From Dactylorhiza incarnata (Eukaryota; Streptophyta; Magnoliopsida; Asparagales; Orchidaceae): a stretch of DNA of 64,000 nucleotides. Within the stretch, counting starts at the first letter, position 1, and every line of letters starts with the position of its first letter. The notes beneath the pieces were generated by a model. The model did no database searches and was not told the DNA's origin. It saw only the letters and a program-made list of their open reading frames with translations. Where the stretch lies: NCBI GenBank assembly GCA_033032865.1, contig JAWHQI010000004.1, positions 21,682,001 through 21,746,000 of the forward strand, given 5' to 3'. Below are positions 56,961 through 64,000 of this stretch, one piece after another. The position numbers were made by a program, and so were the translations under genes.

Positions 56961-57102
56961 GAACCTCTATAAGTGCTTGTGTGTTTTCAGTGTGCTTGAT
57001 TTAATTCTCTCTGAAAATAGCTAAGCATAAGCTTAAAATAAAAGAGAGCTATTCACCCCCCCCCCCTCTAGGTGATTAAGTCTACATCCTAATAAACTAT
57101 CA

Positions 57103-58726
57103 ATTACCTTGAGACTAAAATAGTCTTTTTTAAAACTAAAAGATATGTCTTTTCAAAACATTACAATGGCTTGGCCGTGGAGATTCCATAAGTATGAACA
57201 CACTTCTCTCGAGGGTACGCCCACCTGAGATTAAGAATATTCGACCGAACTCTCATTCTTTAATCGAATCTCTTTAATACTCACTTTATGTTGTGAACCC
57301 CTCTATTGGGTTTTTATTCCCAATTCGGGAGACTTACCTCATCCTCTCTCAAGGGTATATGGTTCCACTCAACGTTTTTCTCGGGTAAACCTTAAGCTCA
57401 TTAATTATTTTTAGAAGAGAGATATTTTACATTTTAGGAAACCATTTATTTGTCCCGATGCTCTTCGACATCGTGCACTAAATGAAATTAGCCACTCATC
57501 GGAATGGGGACAACATTAATAATTAGAAAAGACATGTTAATATTATAAGCGGATATAAACGTTAAGGAAAAATTAAAAGACTTATATAAGTGCAGAAATA
57601 ATATTCTTCCCAACCATCTTAATCAAGAGCTAAAAAGTTCTTAGCCTCTCATCCGGGATGGGGGTGGTAATAAGACTTGAAATAAAGCTAAGTTATAAAC
57701 AAAGAAAATACTATCTCATACACACACGCACACTACTTGTAATAAAAAGACTGAATCGAAAGAAAACATTAAAAGAAAGTGATTAATAAAGCGTTAGAGA
57801 AAGCAATAAACTATTTTATGAAAGCTTTAAATCTAAATTATGAAAGTGTTAAATCTAAGTTATGAAAGTAATAAAATTATTCTCATACACACACGCACTC
57901 TACTTGTAATTAAAAGCTAAATTAAAAGAAAAATAAAAACTATTATCATACACACACACACTCTTACATAAAATTAAAATGAAGATCCAAATGAGAAAAA
58001 CAACATTTTATTTCCAAAACAAACATTACAACTAGGCTATGAAAGTGAAAATTACAAAAAGAAATCAAACTTAAAAGCATAAAGGAACTCACATACACTC
58101 AAAACAATTCAAAAAACACTAAAACACTCTCAAAATCTGGATAGAATTGCTTCAACCGAGCCCCTCAATTCATAGGGAAAATTTTATTTTTACACGCCCT
58201 CGGTCACGGGCGTGACCGAGGGCATGACTTCTGTGCGTGCTAGATGGATAGGCTCAGCCGCCTTCTGGAAGCTTTTGACCAGGAAGATGGTTGTACACGG
58301 GCGTGACCTTGGGCGGCACATATCTGGTACAACTGGGGTGTGATGATTGGCGTGTACGCTGGCTTCTGGAAGGATTTGATGGGTAACGGCCTTGGTCATG
58401 GGAGTGACTTTGCAAAAATCGATGGAACCAGGTGCCGATCGACGGGACGGGATGTCGATCGAGCTGGAACTTGGCATTTTAAGATTACACGCCCTTGGTC
58501 ATGGGCGTGACTCAAGGTCACGGGCGTGACTCAAGGTCACGGGCGTGACCCAGGGCGTGACTTCACAAAAAATGTCAAAAATGCTGAAAAACAAAAAGAA
58601 AGCTAAGTTAGTAAAGAAAATAATAAAATAAGCAAATTATTCATTAATTTACATAAAGTATTTACAATATTACTTAAAATTATACTAAAAACTATAATAC
58701 AAATACGTGTATTTTATTACTCATCA
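57103..58726 (-). repeat. E9: Athila-type LTR, left end uncertain
   Basis: 57150-57400 resembles the array LTR (GGCTTGGCCGTGGAGATTCC, CTCTCGAGGG, CCCCTCTATTGG). The U3 has GGTCACGGGCGTGACC words at 58195-58560. The right end ACTCATCA at 58726 mirrors the TGATGAGT start of E10, so both belong to one family distinct from the array. Middle part 57480-58130 is AT-rich, without genes. Confidence 0.72.
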
Positions 58727-58915
58727 CTCGCCGACAACGGGAGCTCGGTCAACGTCATCTTCAAGAAGGCGTTCGACGAAATGAGGGTGGAGGTAAGGAG
58801 GGTGTTAGCCTCAGATGGCCCACTATTCGGGTTCTTAGGGGAAAGGAAGGAGGTGTAAGGAGGAGTATGGATCCATGTCATCTTGGGGGGATGATCCCAA
58901 AACTGTCCTAAGGAT
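58727..58915 (+). pseudogene. Tat-type gypsy protease fragment
   Basis: DNGSSVNVIFKKAF (58732 on) and GPLFGFLGER match the protease of Tat-lineage gypsy elements; the usual D-[ST]-G reads D-N-G. The frame meets a stop at about 58857 and then jumps to RT sequence, so the part between PR and RT is deleted. Confidence 0.68.
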
Positions 58916-59607
58916 TGCTACCCCTTGCCTTGAATCGACACGTTGGTTGACTCAGCCGTCGGTTTTACTCTAATGAGTTTTCTATATGCCTTTTCAGGTT
59001 ACCATCATATTCGCATGCACCCCCCCCCTGATGTTAAGGACGTCTCATTCATCACTTAGGTTGGTGTTATTGCCATAAGATGATGCCCTTTGGGCTGAAG
59101 AATGTAGGAGCAACATACCAATGAATGATGGACAGGGACTTCCGTGAGAAGAAGGGGAGGAACCTAGAAGTTTATGTGGATTACCTCATGATCAAGAGTT
59201 GTGATCTCAAATCCCACCTCCGGGACCTTGAAGAGACCTTCGGCATCTTGAGAAATGTGTTTTTGGGGCCATCAGGGGAAAGTTCTTGGGCCATCTGCTC
59301 ACCCCTGCCAGGGTAGAACCTAACCCTGATAAGGTGAGATCAATTATGGAGCTGGGATCACCCAGAAATGCAAAGGAGGTCCAGCGCCTCACTGAGAAGC
59401 TGGCAGGGCTAAGTAGGTTTATCTCCAGGGCAGGGGAGAAATGCTCATCCTTCTTCAAGGTGCTAAGAGGGAACAAGAAATTCGAATGGACCCCTGAGTG
59501 CGAGGGGGCATTCCGAGAACTAAAGGAGCAATTAACCCAGGCCCCGCTGCTCCAGGGACCAAGGCAGGGGAGGACCTATCCCTATACCTGGGGGTAGGGG
59601 CCAAGGC
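58916..59607 (+). pseudogene. Tat-type gypsy reverse transcriptase fragment
   Basis: Starting with DCYPLP-x-IDTLVDS (58915-58960), then FSGYHHIRM (about 58995), decayed FITxxG, a 63-codon open piece at 59125 with NLEVYVDYLMIKS (YVDD altered to YVDY) and HLRDLEETF, then after a frameshift near 59280 GHLLTPARVEPNPDKV (59286-59597), the connection domain and FEWTPECEGAF of the RNase H border. Cut by E10 at 59607. Several stops; inactive. Confidence 0.82.
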
Positions 59608-60847
59608 TGATGAGTAGATTTTATACTCATCTTTTAGTATAGTTTTAATATATTTTTAATATGAAATTATATAGTTTACATGCTTTTTCTCATTAAATTT
59701 ATTATCTTTTCAATTTTATAATCTAACTTACACTTATCTTATGTTTTCAGTTTTTCTGGACATTTTAAGCGAAATGCGCAAGTACACGCCCAAGGTCAAG
59801 CCCGTGACCAAGGGCGTGACAGCCAAAGACATGTTCCAAACCTGATGTCGCCTCATTGGGAGCATTCCGTGAAGATTCGCCAAGTACACGCCCCAGGTCA
59901 CGGGCGTGACCTGGGGGCATGACCAATTGTCACGGCCATGACCCGCCTCATGCAGCCAGATCAGCCTGACACATCATTTAAAGTTACACGCCCCAGGTCA
60001 CGGGCGTGGCCATGGGGCGTGACATCCAGGTCACGGGCGTGAACCATCTCGCGCTCCTTCACACCAAAGCTTCCCGCCAGCAGCCAGTTTGAATGTTACA
60101 CAACCTAGGTTACGGGCGTGACCAAGGGGCGTGACACGTACAAAACGCCTGCATTGAAGCCAGACGGCGTCCTTCCCACAACAGCTAATCACACCTCTTA
60201 CACTCCCTTGGTCACGGGCATGACCAAGGGGCGTTTAACCCCAATTTCTCAGCTATTTAAAGCCAGCTCCACCAGAAATTCAGGGACGAATTTTGGGAGT
60301 TCAATTCTCCTTTTCTTGTGTTATTTTCTATGTTTTTAGTATTTTTTGTAGTTAATTTTCTTCTTGCAATTTGTATTTTCATTTCAATAGTTTGTAATCT
60401 TAATTCCTTAGTTTGTAATTTTCATTTGCAAATCCATAAAATTAGTTCTCTTAATTTATCATTCCTCTCTTATTTTATCATGTACTCTTTTATAATTGTT
60501 AATTCCTCTATCTCCATGAGTAGCTAAATCTCTATTAGTACTCGATCGAGATGATCCAAGGAATAATATAAGTTATGAAATAATTTAGAGTTGCTTTTTC
60601 TCTTTTCTAAAATGCTTAAGATTTATCATTGATTTTAAGGTAACGAGATTATATTTTTGATATATAATTCTTGTTCTTGTTTTCGTACTTTAGTTAGCCG
60701 AAAGGCTCATAATCTGAATCGATCACTCAAGGATAAAAAAGAGTAGAATGCAATCCTCGAGAGAGGACGATGTTACCCTTCCGGATTGGAGTAAAAGCCA
60801 ATGGAGGTGTTGGGTATTGTAGCCACAATTAACTTGATTTGAAGAAG
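59608..60847 (+). repeat. E10: Athila-type LTR, plus strand, cut by E6
   Basis: Starts TGATGAGTAG within the RNase H start of the Tat relic. U3 59780-60240 carries GGTCACGGGCGTGACC words; TATA CTATTTAAAG at 60253; leader shares CTCGAGAGAGG and CTTCCGGATTGGAGT (60755-60800) with the array and E9 LTRs in reverse. Ends at 60847 where E6 begins. Confidence 0.75.
60253..60262 (+). promoter_or_regulatory. TATA-like box of E10
   Basis: CTATTTAAAG about 15 bp after the last palindrome word. Confidence 0.55.
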
Positions 60848-61119
60848 TGTTCCTTTGAACTAAGTTGAACTGAGTTGTATTTGATGTTGTTTTCTAGTTA
60901 TGTGTTTGCATGATCTAAATTGATAAGTGCAAACCAATGTCAAATTACTATGGATCATCAAATGCAGTCCTAGACAATGTAACTCTTCATTGTGTAAGAC
61001 CAAGTGTTGATTCATGAGTAATTTCTCTATTGGGGTGTAATTTATATTCAAACACAAAGGAAGGCTAAGAGAAAGTTGATGCTAAGAGAATTTTGCTGGA
61101 AGAAAGAAATATTTTTCTA

Positions 61120-61480
61120 AGTATTTAATTTTCGTCGAACACAAGATTTCGTCGAACAGAGATCGACGAAGTAAATTTACTTCGTCGTTCTCTGGTTAGC
61201 TGAAGCAGTTTTCATCGAACTTAAGATTTTCGTCGAACGCTATATATATATTCCGTCAACCGCTGTTAGCTGAAGACATTTTGTCGATTGTAGTTCGACG
61301 AAATATATATTTCTTAGTACTCTGGTTTGCTGTTAGCTGAAGGCATTTCATCGAGCGTTGTTTGCCTACATTTCGTCGAACGCAGAGCAGTGGCATTTCG
61401 TCTAACGCAGAGGTGGAAGTTCGTCGAACGCCGAGCGTTGGCCTTTCGTCGAGCGCACTTCCGTTCGACGAAATTTCAAC
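61120..61480 (+). repeat. TTCGNCGAA palindrome array in E6 U3
   Basis: More than a dozen TTCGTCGAACG or inverse CGTTCGACGAAA words interspersed with GTTAGCTGAAG repeats. Confidence 0.82.
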
Positions 61481-61751
61481 AGATTTCAGAAATTTCCTTG
61501 CGCTGTTTCGAAATTCAAATTGATATCAAATCCCCATTAATGCTTCACGATTTTCTTCCTTGAATCTTGCATAGAGCCGTTGGGAGAAATTTATTTCCTT
61601 GATTTATGCATGCAGCCGTTGGAGGGAATATATTATTCCTTAATTCTTGATTATAGCCGTTAGAAAATATTATTCCTAAATTATTATTTGGAGATAGCCG
61701 TTGGAAATAATCCTTCCTTAATTATTTCTTTTAGCCGATTGGAAAGGAGAT

Positions 61752-61761
61752 CTATATATAA
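61752..61761 (+). promoter_or_regulatory. TATA box of E6 LTR
   Basis: CTATATATAA, downstream of the palindrome array; transcription start near 61785-61790 (inference). Confidence 0.65.
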
Positions 61762-62156
61762 TCCCTTAGGATTATTCGGTCAAGGCTAATGAAGATAATC
61801 TGATTCGAAAATAAAGAGAAGAAGAACACAAGAATTCTGTCTGCGCACCGTTCGTTCTCGCAAAGTCTTTTGCCGCTGCCGACGAATTTGTTGGTGATTC
61901 TTCTTGAAGAAAAGAGAAAAATAGATCTCTGATTTCAGATTCTACAAAGCTTCTTTCAGATCTAGTTTTTCTCCAAAGTATTTAGGTCAATTTCTTTCAA
62001 GGCAAGATTTCTTCTTCCTCCTTCAAGATCCAGCTTTCTATTTTCTACTAGGAAGAAGAAGATCTATCTCTTTCAGATCTGAACAAGTCAAGTCTCCAGA
62101 AGATTTCAAGAAGATTGTTTTTCAATATAAAGTTTTGTAAAAATATTTTACATATT

Positions 62157-62362
62157 CTTGTAGGAGGTTTTCCTCTGAGTTTTTGTAGGAGTTATTTTGC
62201 TTCGAGTTTTTGTAGGAGTGGTTTTGCTCCGAGTTTTTGTAGGAGTTGTTTGCTCCGAGTTTTTGTAGGAGTTGTTTTGCTCCGAGTTTTTGTAGGAGAG
62301 TTTGTTCTCCGAGATTGTAGGAGTTTGACTCCGAGTTGTAGGATTATTGATAATCCGAGATA
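62157..62362 (+). repeat. Hairpin array in E6 leader
   Basis: Eight units: TTGTAG, hairpin, GAG. Arms: GGAGG/CCTCT, GGAG/CTTC, GGAG/CTCC three times, GGAGA/TCTCC (62295, 62306), GGAGT/ACTCC (62320, 62328), GGATTAT/ATAATCC (62341, 62350). Linker GTTTTTGTAG in the older-looking units. Confidence 0.88.
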
Positions 62363-62574
62363 GTGAAGTAGCCTAGTCTAGCCGGTCGTGCTAGATAGGT
62401 GAGGTGCAAAGTGGACTACCCAAGTACGGGGAACCACTATAAATCCTTGTGTGTACTGTGCTCTTTGGTTTTCTGTGCGCTTTATTTCTTATATTTTTAA
62501 TTCCGCAAAAAGACATAGAAACCACCTATTCACCCCCTTCTAGGTGATTTAGGTCGCAACTAGATTCTTTCAAT

Positions 62575-62587
62575 TGGTATCAGAGCC
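62575..62587 (+). other. E6 primer binding site (initiator Met-tRNA)
   Basis: TGGTATCAGAGCC, two bases after the LTR end. Confidence 0.92.
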
Positions 62588-62648
62588 AGGTTGTTCATAA
62601 AAGGTTAACACCTTGAACAAGATCTCTAAATCTAGTTGCAAGAGACAG

Positions 62649-64000
62649 TATGTCCGGAATGGATAAATCCTAGGATTCCGTCAAGTTGCCAGTCTGCAAT
62701 AAAGAGAACTTCCCCAGGTGGAAGGAAAGAGTGAAGTTCTACATGGAAGCGACCGATGCAAGAATCTTTCAGATTGTGGAAGAAGGCCCTCATGTCCCCA
62801 TGAAACCTTCTTCAATAAATTCTAATATTCAAATAGCTAAGAAAATGCTTGAATTGACCAAGGATGAGATCGCTCTCGTCTCTTTGGATAAAAAGGCTAA
62901 GAACATCATTGTCAGTGCAGTGGATGATTCTATGTTGCAAAATCTAATACATTGCAAATATGCAAAAGAAATGTGGGATTCCCTAGTGGTTCTCATGGAA
63001 GGTACAGAAGAAGTGCGAGATGATCGACGATCTTTGCTGAATCAAGAATATAAAGCATTAAAGCAAGATCCGAGAGACTCCATCTCTGACACTTATGAAA
63101 AGTTCTTCAAGATCATAAACGGTTTAGAAATTATGATCGGGAATTCACCGTCGGAGAATTAAATGACAAGTTCTTGAGATCCCTGACGAAAGAATGGGAT
63201 ACCAAGGCAATTGCTATCCAGGAATTCGGAAAATTGGCTACGATGGAGCCACAGATTCTGTTCGGAAAGCTTCTATCACATGAGCTCAAGTTGAGCATCA
63301 GAAAGGAAGAAGAAGAAGAAGAAGGATGCTCGACTTCTGGAGGAGAGAAGTCTGTAGCATTCAGAGTCGAAGGGTCAAGAAGATATAAAGCTACATCACC
63401 TGTCAGGAGACAATACTCAGATGAAAATGATGAATCAGATGCTTGCCCCTCAAGCTCTGATATGTCTAATGGAGAGTTCTCCTCACTCTCCAAGAAATTC
63501 AAGAAATTGCTCAGAAGAAGGAAGCAAAGGAAAGGGCAATCCTCCTCATCAGATCATAGAAGATCAAGACATGACGATGACCATCACAAGAAAGAACACG
63601 GCAACGACAGGTATAAAACCAAACCGAATAAACATGTTTCGACTGATATCATTTGTTATTGCTGTAATAAGCCAGGACACATAAGTACGGAATGTCCATA
63701 CAAAAAGAAGAAAGAGAAGAAATCCTTCAAAGGAAAAAGGAAAGAAGAAAAGAGCTTCTTAGCAAAGAAGACTAAGACTCTTAGTGACAGTGACTCGGGG
63801 AAGTCAAGCTCAGATGAAGAAGCCTATTTTGGGCTTATGGCATATTCAGATGAGGAAGGAAGCGTCTCCTCATACAAAGGGAAGGTAAACTCGCACACTC
63901 CTCTTTCTGCATCTGAAACTGACTCCAATGCGAATGAAGGCTATTCTTCAGAGGAAGATTCGGAATTAGTGACTCAGTATAAAGCCGTTTTGGAAGGATT
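62649..64000 (+). pseudogene. gag: E6 gag, one stop and one frameshift, open at window end
   Basis: The start ATG is probably 62649 (MSGMDKS followed by a TAG, then KLPVCNKENFPRWKERVKFY). The open piece 62686-63162 has the UBN2 gag core (EMWDSLVVLMEG, LLNQEYKALKQ). Near 63115-63130 an indel moves the frame to DREFTVGELNDKFLRSL, which stays open to the window end: acidic/Ser-rich stretches, a basic region, a CCHC knuckle at about 63650-63695 (CYCCNKPGHISTEC), and a second acidic Ser-rich part with FLAKKTK and YFGLMAYSDEE, as in Sirevirus-like gag. Only two lesions are visible, so E6 is fairly young. Confidence 0.85.

Larger units (their letters stand above)
56272..57102 (+). repeat. E8: partial copia LTR (TATA to U5)
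   Basis: TATA box TATAAAAG at 56357; leader with hairpin array (56665-56870) and a terminal 9-bp hairpin (56940-56960); GAGGAACCTCTATAAG; U5 with TTCACCCCCC and CTCTAGGTGATT, as in E6. The end is placed at about 57102 (CTATCA); no PBS follows. U3 is missing on the left, where the array begins. Confidence 0.78.
60848..62572 (+). repeat. E6 5' LTR, about 1725 bp
   Basis: Right end (TTCTTTCA) is fixed by the PBS; the left end TGTTCCTTTGAAC is my best estimate. U3 61120-61480 is an array of TTCGTCGAACG words; TATA at 61752; repeated AGCCGTTGG near 61575-61700; hairpin array 62157-62362; CCCAAGTACGGGGAACC at 62419; U5 with CACCCCCTTCTAGGTG. Confidence 0.82.
60848..64000 (+). mobile_element. E6: copia element, 5' LTR, PBS and gag; continues beyond window
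   Basis: LTR (about 60848-62572), spacer AT, PBS TGGTATCAGAGCC, gag from 62649 to the window edge. Same lineage as E2 and E8 by leader structure, C-rich U5 and PBS spacing. Confidence 0.85.

Noticed and set aside
57103..60847. E9 and E10 as the two LTRs of one element
   Set aside because: They are in opposite orientation, whereas LTRs of one element are direct repeats.

Overview
The window reads as heterochromatic DNA from a flowering plant with a large, repeat-rich genome. I see no cellular protein gene, rRNA or tRNA gene. Nearly every base can be assigned to LTR retrotransposons or their fragments: Ty1/copia with initiator-Met PBS, Ty3/gypsy Del/Tekay-like and Tat-like, and an Athila-like family with a tRNA-Asp PBS. 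Identifications come from reading motifs, not from database searches.

Layout. 1-6396: copia element E1 (minus strand, gag-pol almost complete), inserted in the gag of copia element E2, whose 5' LTR is 6662-8384. 8385-8704: an orphan segment. 8705-19466: copia element E4 (plus), whose 5' LTR is split by a complete but RT-less chromodomain gypsy element, E3 (8919-14741, TSD ATTTT); E4 breaks off inside RT. 19467-21460: AT-rich LTR-derived DNA. 21461-24289: copia element E5 (minus, same family as E4), with only gag and the 5' LTR. 24290-25952: an inverted Tekay-like LTR fragment. 25953-32308: Tekay-like element E7 with a 4.4 kb LTR and a decayed integrase. 32309-56271: a tandem LTR-internal-LTR array of a non-autonomous Athila-like element (unit about 4.34 kb, six LTRs, five complete internals plus one partial). 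56272-57102: partial copia LTR E8. About 57103-58726 and 59608-60847: two oppositely oriented Athila-type LTRs (E9, E10) flanking a Tat-type protease/RT relic. 60848-64000: copia element E6 (plus; LTR and gag, running off the window).

Three cross-family patterns go beyond ordinary repeat annotation. (1) The R/U5 leaders of the copia LTRs carry tandem RNA-hairpin arrays in which the flanks (GTAG...GAG) or the loop (TTTGATAAGG) are constant while the two stem arms change together; E4/E5 show the same compensatory behaviour. (2) Between the U3 start and the TATA box most LTR families carry arrays of a family-specific, CpG-containing palindromic word (GCGGTCT; GTCGACG; GGCGCTAGCGCC; GGTCACGNNCGTGACC; TTCGNCGAA), in one case shared by a copia and a gypsy family. 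(3) A roughly 100-nt box (core TTGGACTTCCCAAGG...GGGCTCGCA) recurs in Tekay-like LTRs and in every Athila-array internal region.

Functional potential is low. E1 pol is one long ORF but its gag carries a frameshift and two TAG codons. E3 keeps a PR-to-chromodomain frame broken by one TAG. The array encodes only a CCHC zinc-knuckle protein, whose longest frame is in unit 1. Everything else is decayed and would depend on proteins made elsewhere.
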